Positions 1 through 9,205 are shown, counted from the first letter of the stretch. The stretch: DNA of 64,000 nt from Microbacterium candidum (GCF_030315975.1 NZ_JASXSZ010000001.1:992001-1056000); one strand, 5' to 3'. Numbers and translations are program-made. Notes: generated by a model from the letters alone, not told the origin.

Positions 1-3000
1 GGAAGCTGCGACTCCCACCTCCGCACCGTCACGGGCGTCGAGGCGCTCGCGGCGTACAGCGACGCGGACGTGGCAAAGGTCGCACGCTTCGCGGTCGAGG
101 CCGGCGTCATCACGACAGACGGCCTCAACGCCGAGCAGCTCCGCCGCTGGGTGGACGGACGTGACCCTCTCACCGATGAGATCCGCGGCCGCGAACTCTC
201 CTCGCCGACGGCGGACCTCATCCTGGACGGCACGATCAACGCGCCCAAGTCGTACAGCATCGCGGCGCTCATCAACCCGGACCTGGCGTGCGAGTTCGAG
301 GCTCTCCAAGACCGGCTGCGCGAGCGGATCATCACGACCTGGCAGCGCGAGCTGAACGCGCGGCGCGGCGCCGGCGGCCGCATCCGCGAATCACTCCACA
401 AGATCGAAGTCGTCGAGCTGCAGCACCGGCGCTCGCGCGCGCTCGACCCGCACATCCACCGGCACCTCTGGCTGAACGTGAAGGTGCAGGGCGAAGACGG
501 CAAATGGTCAAACGTCGACTCCCGCGTTGCGATGAAGCTGCACACGCTGATCAACGCGGAGGGCGAACTCGCCGCGCGCGCCGATTCCCGGTGGATCCGC
601 GCGCTCGCGGAACACGGGTACACGCTCAACGAGGATGGCGAGATCGCCGAACTTGCGGGCGCGGTGCGGCCGCTCTCGCGCCGGTCGAATCAGATCGAGG
701 CGAATCGCGCGAGGCTGCTCATCGGGTGGCGGGCGGAGCATCCCGGGCAGGAGCCGGATCACGACATCCTGCAGCAGATCGACCGGCTCGCGTGGGCGCA
801 GAACCGGCCGAACAAGCCCGGGCTCGTCGACGAGTCGGAGTGGGAGCAGCTCATCCGCCACGAGCTCGCGGCGCTCGACCCGGCGATTGCGAGGGATCGC
901 CGGGGGGTGAGCGCGGCTGGGATGCGGATCGAGGACCTCGACCGGGATCTCCTCGCGGCCAAGGCGATTGTGGATGCGGATGCCCGGTCGACTGCGTGTG
1001 GCGGGCGGTTCAGCCTGTTCGACGTGCGCGCGGGCGCGACGCGTGCGGTCGCCGCATCCGGAGTTGTCGCCGATCGAGACGATCTGCAGGAAGTCATCGA
1101 CGACGTCGTCGGCCGTGCCCACGCGCACGCGATCGATCTGCTCGACGGCGAGGACGACCGTCCCGCACACATCAAGGGCTTCATGGCTGCGTCGACGGCG
1201 GCGCTCAAGGTCGGCCTTGCCGCGGCATTCGATAGGCTCAACCACGCGGGCGTATCGGTCGACGGTCCCGAGGTCGAGAAGCTCGGTGCGGACCTTCTGG
1301 CGGACGCGGCAACGCTCGATCAGGGTCAGGTGGATGCCGCCGCCGCCATCGCCGGCACGCACCGGCTGGTGTCGGTCACGGGACCGGCGGGAGCCGGCAA
1401 GACGACGATGCTCCGGGTGGTGCGGGTCGCCCTCGCGCGCCAGGGGCGACGCCTCGTCGTGGTGGCCCCGACGAAGAAGGCCGCATCCGTCGCCGGCCGG
1501 GAGATCGGGGCGACCGCATCCAGCCTGCACGCACTCCTCGCCGATCACGGATGGAGATGGGGTCGCGACGAGGCCGGCGCCGAAGTCTGGACACGCCTCG
1601 CCGTCGGCGAACTCGATCCCGTCACGGGATACGCGTTCAGCGGCCCGCGGCGGTTCGAGCTGCGATCCGCCGACCGGGTCGTGGTCGACGAGGCGGGGAT
1701 GGTCGACCTCCACACGGCGAACGCCCTCGCGGCCATCGCGGAGGAGACCGGCGCCGGCATCGCGATGGTCGGCGACCACCTGCAGGCGATGCCCGTCGGG
1801 CACGCCGGCGCGATGGCGTGCATGACCCGCCGCGCGACCGCGGTCGTTGAGCTCACCGCGGTGCACCGCTTCCGTGACCCCGAGTACGCCGCGCTGACGC
1901 TGTGCATGCGGGAACCGGCATCCAAAGATCACGCTCTCGCCGTCGCGGCCGAACTCGATGAGCGCGGGCAGATCCACCGTGTGACGGATGCCGGGCAAGC
2001 GCGCGACGTCATGGTCGAGGCGTACTTCCGGTGGGTGAACGAGCGCAAGCGCATCGCGCTCGTCACCAGCACGAACGAGGAGGCGGATGCGATCAACGAG
2101 GCGATCCAGCAGCGTCGGGTCGAGCTTGGCCAGCTACTTCAGGCGCGACTCGCAGTCGGGCAGGACGAGCAGCGCCTCCTCGAGGGCGACGTCGTGCAGA
2201 CCCGGCTGAACGACAGGAACGCGGACGTCGAGAATCGCGCGTTGTGGACGATCCGCCGCATCCTCCCCGATGCGCTCGAGCTCGCGAGCATCAGCGACAG
2301 CGGGGACCTGCGCCAGGTGAGCCTCGACTACGCGGCGAGCCACGTGCACCTCGCGTACGCGTCGACGGTGCACGGCATCCAGGGCGAGACGACGGATGCC
2401 TCGATCGTCGGGCCGGGCGTGGATGCCTCGGGCCTCTACGTCGGCATGACCCGCGGCCGCGCGCACAACGAGGCCATCGCGATCGCGTGGACCGCGGCCG
2501 CGGCGAGGGAACAGGTCGCGGACAGCATGATGCGCGGGACGCCCGAGGTGTCGATTGAGGATTCGGTGCGCGCGGCCCGGGTCGAGCTGGGGCGGGCGGC
2601 GCGGGATGCCGAGGTGCCACCATGGAACGATCGCGTGAGGCGGCCGTTCGGTACGGTCGACGACATCGAGCGGGTTGTGCGGTCGCGTGGTGCGCGGGTG
2701 CGGGAGCTTCGCGACCGTCTTGAGGTGATGCAGGAATGGATGAGGCGGAATGATGTCGCGTCGGCAGGTGCGGCGGCCATGGGTCGAGCGGAGGAGGCAT
2801 GTGCCCATGGTCGCGACGTTGCCCGGGTTAGCGTGGTGGATGCCACTCCTACCGCTCATGCGCTCGGTGAAAAGACTGAGACGGTCGGGCACGCGTTCCG
2901 TCAGATGGGCGCCGAGTACTCAAGGGCGGTGCGGACTGCGGACGCAGCGATCGTGGAGCGCGCTTTGCGGTCCGCCATGTCCCATACCGGCAGGAAGATC

Positions 3001-3078
3001 GAAGACCGAGCGCGGGCATGCGTACATACGGTGGCTCCGCGTGCCGAGACGGGGCCCGGCCCCTCGAACGGCATTTGA
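1..3078 (+). CDS. traA: MobF-type conjugative relaxase/helicase, 5'-truncated by the window edge
   Basis: The reading frame is open to base 1, so the N-terminus, including the expected catalytic tyrosine(s), lies outside the window; the GTG at 70 is an internal codon. A histidine triad H-I-H-R-H at about 451-465 is the metal-binding motif III of TrwC/TraA relaxases. A Walker A motif (GPAGAGKTT, 1381-1407), VVVDEAGM (about 1681-1700), GDHLQAMP and the C-terminal helicase motifs STVHGIQG and YVGMTRGR mark an SF1 helicase. In this family the protein nicks oriT, stays covalently bound to the strand and unwinds it for transfer through the type IV system encoded at 10.9-21.0 kb. Past the helicase, about 150 residues of charged tail carry no motif. 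The gene ends in TGA at 3076. Confidence 0.93.
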   Translation, partial: GSCDSHLRTVTGVEALAAYSDADVAKVARFAVEAGVITTDGLNAEQLRRWVDGRDPLTDEIRGRELSSPTADLILDGTINAPKSYSIAALINPDLACEFEALQDRLRERIITTWQRELNARRGAGGRIRESLHKIEVVELQHRRSRALDPHIHRHLWLNVKVQGEDGKWSNVDSRVAMKLHTLINAEGELAARADSRWIRALAEHGYTLNEDGEIAELAGAVRPLSRRSNQIEANRARLLIGWRAEHPGQEPDHDILQQIDRLAWAQNRPNKPGLVDESEWEQLIRHELAALDPAIARDRRGVSAAGMRIEDLDRDLLAAKAIVDADARSTACGGRFSLFDVRAGATRAVAASGVVADRDDLQEVIDDVVGRAHAHAIDLLDGEDDRPAHIKGFMAASTAALKVGLAAAFDRLNHAGVSVDGPEVEKLGADLLADAATLDQGQVDAAAAIAGTHRLVSVTGPAGAGKTTMLRVVRVALARQGRRLVVVAPTKKAASVAGREIGATASSLHALLADHGWRWGRDEAGAEVWTRLAVGELDPVTGYAFSGPRRFELRSADRVVVDEAGMVDLHTANALAAIAEETGAGIAMVGDHLQAMPVGHAGAMACMTRRATAVVELTAVHRFRDPEYAALTLCMREPASKDHALAVAAELDERGQIHRVTDAGQARDVMVEAYFRWVNERKRIALVTSTNEEADAINEAIQQRRVELGQLLQARLAVGQDEQRLLEGDVVQTRLNDRNADVENRALWTIRRILPDALELASISDSGDLRQVSLDYAASHVHLAYASTVHGIQGETTDASIVGPGVDASGLYVGMTRGRAHNEAIAIAWTAAAAREQVADSMMRGTPEVSIEDSVRAARVELGRAARDAEVPPWNDRVRRPFGTVDDIERVVRSRGARVRELRDRLEVMQEWMRRNDVASAGAAAMGRAEEACAHGRDVARVSVVDATPTAHALGEKTETVGHAFRQMGAEYSRAVRTADAAIVERALRSAMSHTGRKIEDRARACVHTVAPRAETGPGPSNGI

Positions 3079-3249
3079 CTCGCACGACACCCCGAGCGAT
3101 GTATCGCAACCACACGAGGGTATGGTCGGCTGCGAGGGCCCAGGCTCCTTCCGAAATCGCTATCCCCCGCGCGGCCCCGCCCGATGATCGACGAGACGAC
3201 GGGAGTTCGCCCACAAGTCGAATAGGGCGGAGGCTGCAGTCCCAGCCAG

Positions 3250-3543
3250 CAGGTTGACCGTGCGGGGGTGACGACGGAGGAGGTCGCGGCGCACTTCGAC
3301 GACGTCTATGGAGCGTCCCTGTCGAAGGACGCGATCTCGAAAATCACCGAAAAGGGTGATCGAGGAGATGGCAGACCGTCAGAACCGGCCGCTGGACCCG
3401 GGGACCACCTGGTCGTGTTCATCGACGCGATCGTGGTGAAGATCCGCGACGGGCAGGTCCGCAACAAGCCGTTCCACGTCGCTGTCGGCGTCACACGGCC
3501 GGAGCAAGCGACATCCTCGGGATCTGGGCCGGCTCCTGCATAG
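3250..3543 (+). pseudogene. IS256-family transposase fragment, frameshifted
   Basis: The start of this stretch reads TTEEVAAHFDDVYGASLSKD followed by AISKITEK, and after a frame change it continues VVFIDAIVVKIRDGQVRNKP and DILGIWAG. These are neighbouring blocks of the actinobacterial IS256 (MULE-like) transposase, including the first catalytic Asp region. At least two frame changes are needed, one near 3355-3400 and one near 3505. The expected upstream and downstream parts of the roughly 400-residue enzyme are absent. It is a dead IS remnant ending near 3530, directly beside the 3' end of the opposite-strand gene at 3550. The 3079-3249 stretch before it shows no gene. Confidence 0.85.
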
Positions 3544-3549
3544 AGATGC

Positions 3550-4293
3550 TCAAGCGGTCTTTCGGACCCCTGCTCGCGTGTGAATAACGAGAACGACTCG
3601 AGCACTCGAGCGATGCCCGTCGATGGATTGCAGCGCCTCAGCCTCCGACTGAGACTCAATCTCGTTGCACCCGAAACTGAACCTGCCCATGTCTTGGGCC
3701 AACGCGAGGAAGGTGCTGTGCCCGCTGACCGCCATCGCGTCGTCCGTCCCGGCACGCTGCTGGAGCTGGCGGATCGCTTCATCCTCAGCCAGGAGCGCTG
3801 ACGGCTTCTGGATGGCGTAGCTGTAGGCGCGAGCCCGAATGGAGAGCGAGATGGCACCCCAGGCGGTCATCTCCAACTGCCGCTCGAACGCTGTCGATCT
3901 TGGCGTGGGATCGGCTTCGCGTGACGACAGCGGCGGTTCCACTCGTTCCTGTACACCGTGGAGTGGATGGATCAGGAGGACGATGTGCGGGTTGGTACCG
4001 CCGAACCTCGCACACGCGGCGACCGCTCGTCGTCGCGCATACCGCGGGTTTGAGTTACCGTCGGCGCCCCAGGCACCGTTCTCACCGACCGCCAGCGCGA
4101 TGACGAGATTCTGAGCATGGATCACGATCCGAGCTCCAGGCCCGCATCCATCGAGTGCCACCAGGTCGGCCTGGGCGGAGCTCTCACATCGCCAGGACCC
4201 CGCCCATTGACGTGTCGACGAGGAGTATGCGATTGCGGCAAACGAATGCTTGTACTTCCAGATCGCCGCGTAACCGTCAAGGCCACCGGACAT
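3550..4293 (-). CDS. Hypothetical protein, possibly a degenerate RNase H-like fold
   Basis: The ATG at 4293 is chosen because a GGGGAGG ribosome site lies 6 bases upstream; the same frame could extend to a TTG at 4356. The 247-residue product is not recognised. Residues 1-75 (DGYAAIWKYKHSF, then SSAQADLVALDGCG and ARIVIHAQNLVIALA) resemble in spacing the RNase H pattern of D-G, an AEL-type helix and a TDS strand. The acidic residues of the second and third positions are missing or replaced, so activity is doubtful and the resemblance is only suggestive. The C-terminus lies 7-20 bases from the IS256 fragment, so the gene may have been cut short by that insertion. The codon composition is less GC-biased than the transfer genes, consistent with separate acquisition. 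Confidence 0.5.
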   Translation of the reverse strand: MSGGLDGYAAIWKYKHSFAAIAYSSSTRQWAGSWRCESSAQADLVALDGCGPGARIVIHAQNLVIALAVGENGAWGADGNSNPRYARRRAVAACARFGGTNPHIVLLIHPLHGVQERVEPPLSSREADPTPRSTAFERQLEMTAWGAISLSIRARAYSYAIQKPSALLAEDEAIRQLQQRAGTDDAMAVSGHSTFLALAQDMGRFSFGCNEIESQSEAEALQSIDGHRSSARVVLVIHTRAGVRKTA

Positions 4294-4761
4294 ATCGGAC
4301 CTCCCCACAGACGGAAGCAGCGTGCCCCCCCAGTCGCCGCCGACATAGCCGAACAAGATTCGTCATATTGAGCTGAGATCGCCCCGACAGGCCGCCCATC
4401 TCTATGACACGCCCATCTCTGTGATCAGTGCTACCGCATCGATTGACAAAGTGGTAGATGAACATGGTCCGAGCACCAAGAGCGTCAACACGATCAGGCG
4501 TACCCGCGCGCGGAGTTTCCTTCCGAGTTGAGGCGCGATCGTCTTTGATGAGTCAACGCGCACCCCCCTCGCCGCGAACCTTGCCTGGTGCTACGATTCT
4601 TGCGTTCAAACCGAGCGCAGTTCGAGTGCCACTGGGGAGTACTTTCCACCTCTGAGGAGGAAGCCTCAGGTGATCGCGGGCGGTGAGTGCCCGGCTGGTT
4701 AGCCACAGCGAGCCGATGTGCCTGGGGAACGCCGTGGGTGAGCGGTGTGGGGGGTTCCCTC
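4294..4761. other. Non-coding stretch upstream of the lipoprotein gene
   Basis: No convincing gene is seen on either strand in these 468 bases. A short direct repeat containing CGCCCATCTCT occurs twice near 4393-4425. The G+C content is lower than the flanks around 4330-4480, as is usual at a junction between independently acquired blocks. Promoters for the plus-strand secreted pair are expected here, but no pair of -35/-10 boxes is clear enough to mark. Confidence 0.4.
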
Positions 4762-5811
4762 ATGGACGGAACGCGTTGTCGGCACACGGTCGGCCTGTTG
4801 GCGGCGCTGGGAGCGCTTGTCGCGGTTCTCACCGCATGCTCGGGGCCGGCCCCCCACCTCGCATCTCCCTCGCCGACCCCACCGACGCCCAGACCGACGC
4901 CCGGGGAGATCGTCGAGTATCCGGTGCCGAACGGCACGGGCGCCTTGACAGTCGGCCCGGACGGGGCGCTCTGGTTCCTGGACACCCAGTCCGGTCAGAT
5001 CGGGCGGATGACCACGACGGGGCATGTCGCGGAGTACCGCCTGAACACTGCCGGCACGCTCTCGGACCTGACCGCGGGACCAGATGGGGCGCTGTGGTTC
5101 ACCGAGCAGGACAGCTCCATGATCGGGCGGATGACGACGGGTGGGCAGGTCACTCAGTTCGCGTTGCCCGCCTCCGGAGACACGCCCGTCGGCATCACGA
5201 AAGGCCCCGACGGGGCCCTCTGGTTCACCGAGGGCACGGCGACGATCGGCGCTTATCGGATCGGACGGATGACCACCTCGGGCCAGGTCACCGCTGAGTT
5301 CCCCCTCCCTAACGCGCTCAGCGGAACACTCTCGGGGATCAGCGATATCGTCACCGGGCCAGACGGAGCCCTCTGGTTTCTCGGGACCACCGGGGTCGGA
5401 CGCGTCGACGTCAGCGGGAAGGTAGGCGAATACATCCTGCCCACTGACCTGGCAGAACCGCGCGGACTGGCCGTCGGCCCCGACGGGGCGCTCTGGTTCG
5501 CCGAGGCCGGCGCGAACAAGGTGGGACGGATAACGACGAGCGGCCAGATCACCGAGTATCCCCTCCCGAATGCCTTGCTGTCCGGGCAAGGGCAAAGCGG
5601 TGTCGGCGGCATCGTGACCGGTCCCGATGGAGCCCTCTGGTTCACCGCAGACGCGACCAACCAGATCGGGAGAATCACGACGACCGGTCAATTCTCCGCA
5701 TTCCCCGTCACGACCAGCCAAAGTGGACTCGGTCCGATCGTCAAAGGCAGCGACGGCGCACTCTGGTTCAGCGAGAACACCGCTCACCAGATCGCCCGCA
5801 TCACACCTTGA
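4762..5811 (+). CDS. Secreted lipoprotein with a Vgb-like (virginiamycin B lyase fold) beta-propeller
   Basis: The ATG at 4762 gives a lipoprotein signal: Arg near the start, a hydrophobic stretch LLAALGALVAVL and the lipobox L-T-A-C (Cys about residue 26). An upstream GTG at 4687 would add 25 residues that spoil the signal and is rejected. After a Pro/Thr-rich linker the mature protein carries about seven repeats of GPDGALWFTE / IGRMTTSGQ at 40-50-residue spacing, the hallmark of the six- or seven-bladed Vgb/streptogramin-lyase propeller family. True Vgb enzymes need catalytic His and Glu residues in one blade; these repeats show no clear His, so a binding role on the cell surface is more likely than antibiotic cleavage. 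The gene is followed after 12 bases by the sedolisin gene, suggesting co-expression. Confidence 0.8.
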   Translation: MDGTRCRHTVGLLAALGALVAVLTACSGPAPHLASPSPTPPTPRPTPGEIVEYPVPNGTGALTVGPDGALWFLDTQSGQIGRMTTTGHVAEYRLNTAGTLSDLTAGPDGALWFTEQDSSMIGRMTTGGQVTQFALPASGDTPVGITKGPDGALWFTEGTATIGAYRIGRMTTSGQVTAEFPLPNALSGTLSGISDIVTGPDGALWFLGTTGVGRVDVSGKVGEYILPTDLAEPRGLAVGPDGALWFAEAGANKVGRITTSGQITEYPLPNALLSGQGQSGVGGIVTGPDGALWFTADATNQIGRITTTGQFSAFPVTTSQSGLGPIVKGSDGALWFSENTAHQIARITP

Positions 5812-5823
5812 CCGTCTACTGCC

Positions 5824-7890
5824 ATGCACGCCCACTCACATCGCGGCCTATGGATCGGCATCGGGGTCATTGCCCTGTTGCTCGTCGCCGCAGCCGTGCT
5901 CGCTGGCCCGTGGATCCAACAGTTGCCCGGAACCGCCTCCGCGCGAAGCACGTCGTTGACGGCGACACGGCTCGAACCGGTCAGAGGATCACAGTCCGAG
6001 GTTCTGCAGGTGCTCCTCCGGTCAGCCTCGGATCAGGATGCCGTCAGCACGTACCTCCGGCAGGAAGGGTTCCGCATCCTCCACGCCGGCCTGCGCGGGC
6101 GGATGCTGGTCGTCCAGGCGGACGCCGCCACGATCGCCACCGCGCTCAGAGCGCACCTCTACCACTGGCAAGCGAAAGGCGCCGACGGGACTTACGTTGC
6201 CGCCGACGCCACACCCCACCTGTCGGACGACATCGCCGCACGCGTCACCGCGATCTACGGGTTGAACCGCTCCGTGCATGGAGCGCCAACCTTGCCGTGG
6301 GATCCCCAGCCATTCCCGTTGTCGGCCGAGCAGATCCAGACTGCATACCACGTGACACCTCTGCTGAGCGAACATGTCGACGGTCGTGGCATCAGAGTGG
6401 CCATCTATGCCCTGGGCGGTTTCGACAGGAAGTACGTGGATAACTTCGCCGGCAAGGACACGCCTGGATACCCTCTCGATCTACACGTCTACGCCACCGA
6501 CGATCACGGTGACCAGCGCGCGCCATATCCGTCGACGAACCCGTGCCAGATATGTATCAACGAGGTGCTGCAGGACATTGATGCCGTGCATACCATGGCT
6601 CCCGGCGCGACCATCGATGTATATGAGTTCTCGCCTGAGAGTGACTTTTCCTCGTTTGCCGGGAATCTGCTCGAATTCATGGATCGCGTGGCCGCGAACA
6701 ACGACTTGGTGGCATCCATCAGTGATACCGCGTGCGATCAGCCCCGCAGCGGGCCGGGCAATCCCGGATTCTCGGTGCAGGAACTGGACGGCTTGGACAG
6801 CGTCTTCCAATCCGACGGCCTGAACGTTTCAATCTTCGCCGGAAGTGGCGACTGGGGTGCGTGGTGCCCGCTCGTAACGTCCAGCGAATCGCCGACCAAG
6901 TCGGACTTGTTGTCGGGGACATCTTTTCCAGCCTCTGACCCGAATGTGACCGGGGTGGGCGGCACAACTTTGATACTTGATGTTCTCGATGATCACATCA
7001 ATCAGGAGCTCGCCTGGGACTCGGACTTCAATCCCCTCGGCCCTCTCGCCCCACTGCCTATTGGAGCTGCTGCTTCTGGTGGTGGCGCATCCGGGTACTT
7101 CCCGCGACCATGCTGGCAGACCGGTCCCGGCGTCCCGGTCGGCCCGGCGCGAATGGTTCCTGACGTTTCCGCCGACGCGGCCATTCAGACGGGGCTCAAG
7201 ATTGAGAACACCGGCCTGGGATGGGTTGACGTCGGCACTGGCACAAGCCTCTCCGCACCTCTATGGGCCGGGGTCGCTGCGCTGTTCGACCAATATGCGC
7301 GAGCCCACCACGACCAACTTCTGGGTAACGCCAATCCGTTGCTCTACCGGCTCGCGACCACCGCGAAGAATCGCCCTCTGTTCGATGTCACCGGCGGTGA
7401 CGGCAGGACCAGCGACCTCGCCACACCGCTGCCCCAGCCCGGATGGGACGCCTCGACCGGCCTCGGCTCCATGAACGCCTGGACCTTCGTCCACGACGGC
7501 GCTTCCCCGACCTACACGCCGCCATGCCAGACGCCCACCCCGGTCGCACCGCTTCTGGGGATGCCCTGGGATCCATCTCTCCATCAGCAGGGGTTCGGCA
7601 CCGTCCGCCCCGAGGTGGTCAACAACGGCGGCGACCCAACAGGATACTTCACGATCAGCTGGGACACTTGGGGCAGTGGGACTGCCATCGGGCACGGGAC
7701 CGCGCTCTGGGTCCCTGCTGGGACCCCGGTGGCGGCGGGGACGACCGAGCCTGCACTCTTCGAGGCATTCGACCTCGGCACCTGCCAGGGGAAGAGCGTG
7801 TATCTGCACCTCGCGGTCTGGTTCCCGCAACACGGACAGAATTTCGACCCCAACGACGACGAAGCGTCGTACACGCTGTGCCCGCCCTGA
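5824..7890 (+). CDS. S53 family (sedolisin/pro-kumamolisin) serine-carboxyl peptidase, membrane-anchored or secreted
   Basis: The 688-residue protein starts with one hydrophobic segment (residues 9-29), followed by a pro-domain-like region with the LSAEQIQTAYHV block that opens the catalytic domain near residue 170. The catalytic E-x-x-x-D pair is Glu247 and Asp251 (N-E-V-L-Q-D), the oxyanion Asp is Asp343 in GSGDWGA, and the nucleophile is Ser475 in GTGTSLSAP. The calcium-site region near DVTGGDG is also present. Sedolisins are acid-active endopeptidases made as proenzymes. About 135 residues after the catalytic domain form an extra C-terminal beta-type domain rich in Pro and Gly. The gene is 12 bases downstream of the propeller lipoprotein and probably in one transcript with it. 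Confidence 0.9.
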   Translation: MHAHSHRGLWIGIGVIALLLVAAAVLAGPWIQQLPGTASARSTSLTATRLEPVRGSQSEVLQVLLRSASDQDAVSTYLRQEGFRILHAGLRGRMLVVQADAATIATALRAHLYHWQAKGADGTYVAADATPHLSDDIAARVTAIYGLNRSVHGAPTLPWDPQPFPLSAEQIQTAYHVTPLLSEHVDGRGIRVAIYALGGFDRKYVDNFAGKDTPGYPLDLHVYATDDHGDQRAPYPSTNPCQICINEVLQDIDAVHTMAPGATIDVYEFSPESDFSSFAGNLLEFMDRVAANNDLVASISDTACDQPRSGPGNPGFSVQELDGLDSVFQSDGLNVSIFAGSGDWGAWCPLVTSSESPTKSDLLSGTSFPASDPNVTGVGGTTLILDVLDDHINQELAWDSDFNPLGPLAPLPIGAAASGGGASGYFPRPCWQTGPGVPVGPARMVPDVSADAAIQTGLKIENTGLGWVDVGTGTSLSAPLWAGVAALFDQYARAHHDQLLGNANPLLYRLATTAKNRPLFDVTGGDGRTSDLATPLPQPGWDASTGLGSMNAWTFVHDGASPTYTPPCQTPTPVAPLLGMPWDPSLHQQGFGTVRPEVVNNGGDPTGYFTISWDTWGSGTAIGHGTALWVPAGTPVAAGTTEPALFEAFDLGTCQGKSVYLHLAVWFPQHGQNFDPNDDEASYTLCPP

Positions 7891-8032
7891 TCAGGGCGGC
7901 ACCGGAGAGCCGGTCCAACAGGTCGTGAACGAGCGCGACGGCACCAATCCGGCCGCGGACGCCTCGCCACGAAGGTCGCGTGACGAGCGCCAAAGAGCAC
8001 TCGGTGATCGCCCGTATGGTGATGTACGTGGC

Positions 8033-8072
8033 CTCGCCGCTCGCCGCTCGCCGCTCGCCGCTCGCCGCTCGC
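8033..8072. repeat. Tandem 7-mer microrepeat, unit CTCGCCG, about 5.7 copies
   Basis: Five perfect consecutive CTCGCCG units plus a partial sixth, ending at 8072. The unit length is not a multiple of three, so copy number changes would shift any frame across it; this agrees with the adjacent coding scrap being non-functional. It abuts the dehydrogenase fragment exactly. Confidence 0.9.
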
Positions 8073-8136
8073 TTCCGCGACGACGGGCGACGCGGTGCGT
8101 GTCGACGGCGGCTACGTCGACGCCATCCTGCCCTGA
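8071..8136 (+). pseudogene. C-terminal fragment of a short-chain dehydrogenase/reductase
   Basis: About 20 codons before the TGA at 8134 read SATTGDAVRVDGGYVDAILP. TTG...VDGG followed by a short tail and stop is the standard C-terminal end of SDR-family oxidoreductases. Nothing upstream resembles the rest of the roughly 250-residue enzyme; the fragment begins at the end of the CTCGCCG repeat. It is read as debris from a larger deletion. Confidence 0.5.
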
Positions 8137-8270
8137 CGCGCCGCGGGCGAACCTTCATGCGTACGACAAGTTGTCGCTCCCTACGGATACCTTGCCGTCA
8201 TCGCGAGCCGGGTCCAGCACGTTTCGCCCACTACTCGCCAGTCGCCGGGACCAGACGCAACGCCGCAGCG

Positions 8271-8603
8271 TTACCTGTCCGGCCGCGGCCGCGGCACCTT
8301 GTCCTCGGAGACGGCGTTGGTCCACACCCACGTGGAGTACTCCTTGCCGCGCGCGGTGAACACGATCTCGACAGCGCGGGACGCCCACCGTCGCGCGTAG
8401 GCGGGGATGTTCATCCGATAGTCGTAGAACCTCACCCACGCTCGGACCGGCTTCGGATCCGGGTCGGTGGTCACGGGCTCCTTCTCGAGGTCGAGCTCGC
8501 GTTCCTTGAGGGTCTGCAACCCGCCCTTGGCGAGGTACCCCGCGAGGGTGCGCTCCTCGCCGAGCCTGTCGTAGTCGGCCTCGTAGCGTCTGTTCGTCCC
8601 CAC
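8271..8603 (-). CDS. Small conserved ICE hypothetical protein (110 aa)
   Basis: The GTG at 8603 has a GAAGGG ribosome site 8 bases upstream. The product is soluble, acidic-to-neutral and without known motifs; it includes LAGYLAKGGLQTLKERELDLEKEP and WVRFYDYRMNIPAYARRW. The even codon bias and clean start indicate a real gene. It is divergent from the small gene at 8673 across 69 bases, so the two may share a control region. The function is unknown. Position among the accessory genes between the relaxase and the ssb locus suggests an element maintenance or transfer accessory role, by inference only. Confidence 0.7.
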   Translation of the reverse strand: MGTNRRYEADYDRLGEERTLAGYLAKGGLQTLKERELDLEKEPVTTDPDPKPVRAWVRFYDYRMNIPAYARRWASRAVEIVFTARGKEYSTWVWTNAVSEDKVPRPRPDR

Positions 8604-8672
8604 CGCATCGGCCCTTCATCCTGACGAATCGATGATAGCGCGATACGAACAAATCTTCTAGAATCAAGCGTC

Positions 8673-8936
8673 ATGGACGGTATGATTATCGAAACGGCTC
8701 TGACGCTCTGGATGGTCAACGACGTCCCCGCGCGCATGGTCTACGCGGGCCGCCGCTGGCGCGTCACAGACACCCCGACGCGGCTGCGAGAGAGCATCTG
8801 GGCGGTCCCGCTCGACGAGCCTCATGCGCCTCTGTACGGATGGCGATTCCAGGCGACGGATGACGCGGGCGAGACGTTCGTCTTCGATGTCTACCGTGGC
8901 GGGGACGACTGGCACGTTCATCGCTTGTACGCGTAG
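8673..8936 (+). CDS. Small conserved protein (87 aa), resembling DUF6504-type actinobacterial proteins
   Basis: The product contains VYAGRRWRVTDTPTRLR, YGWRFQATDDAGETFVFDV and a terminal DDWHVHRLYA. The order of a short beta sheet with R-R-W-R-V and a W-H-V-H ending is like small actinobacterial proteins of the DUF6504 type; this is from memory and not searched. The start ATG at 8673 follows the divergent gene by 69 bases, with an AT-rich stretch (8630-8672) that can hold both promoters. It is transcribed toward, and ends at the edge of, the broken ssb copy. Confidence 0.6.
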   Translation: MDGMIIETALTLWMVNDVPARMVYAGRRWRVTDTPTRLRESIWAVPLDEPHAPLYGWRFQATDDAGETFVFDVYRGGDDWHVHRLYA

Positions 8937-9205
8937 CCGCGGGGCCGGTGGCTTTTGGGGCGCAGTCGACCGACACGTCGGCGAACTTCGGCGACGCACC
9001 GAGGTTGTTCCCCCACGACATCGCGGGTCCCATGCGTCGGGCCGGCCTCGTTGTCGACGTGGCTGCCGAACCGGACATCACCGGTGACGTGCCGAGACTG
9101 CTGGTTGAACACCACCACGCGGTGGAACACTGTGCCCGCCTCCTCCCATGTGTTCGTCGTCTCGCTGAGACGGGCGGTCGTTGACGGCGACCGTGAACGC
9201 ATGCG
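8936..9205 (-). pseudogene. Broken copy of the element's single-stranded DNA-binding protein gene
   Basis: Read on the minus strand, this stretch gives LSETTNTWEEAGTVFHRVVV then FNQQSRHV, GDVRFGSHVDNEAG and, in a shifted frame, the tail matching DRAPKATSP. Each block has an exact counterpart in the intact ssb at 10417-10863. Relative to that gene it has lost the start, an internal segment corresponding to the ADSLRKGDSVI region, and frame in the last third. It is a partial duplicate that decayed, lying 1.2 kb from the intact copy. Confidence 0.85.

Larger units (their letters stand above)
7891..8270. other. Intergenic stretch holding a tandem repeat and a dehydrogenase scrap
   Basis: No intact gene is seen in these 380 bases between the protease gene and the opposite-strand gene ending at 8271. 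The stretch contains a 7-base tandem repeat (8033-8072) and the C-terminal codons of a short-chain dehydrogenase (8071-8136), both listed separately. The rest reads as unselected sequence in all six frames. Confidence 0.5.

Noticed and set aside
508..1998. Long open frame (496 codons) on the minus strand inside the relaxase gene
   Set aside because: It is a shadow of the GC-rich plus-strand gene; the plus frame has relaxase and helicase motifs throughout, while the minus frame has none.
4687..4761. Upstream GTG start of the propeller lipoprotein
   Set aside because: It would put 25 non-hydrophobic residues before the signal peptide and lacks a ribosome site.
4762..5811. Calling the propeller protein a streptogramin lyase resistance gene
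   Set aside because: The fold repeats fit but the catalytic His of Vgb is not evident and the protein is a secreted lipoprotein.
8033..8072. CTCGCCG repeat as an iteron array or origin
   Set aside because: Unit is only 7 bases, without dyads, AT-rich region or a Rep gene; simple replication slippage explains it.
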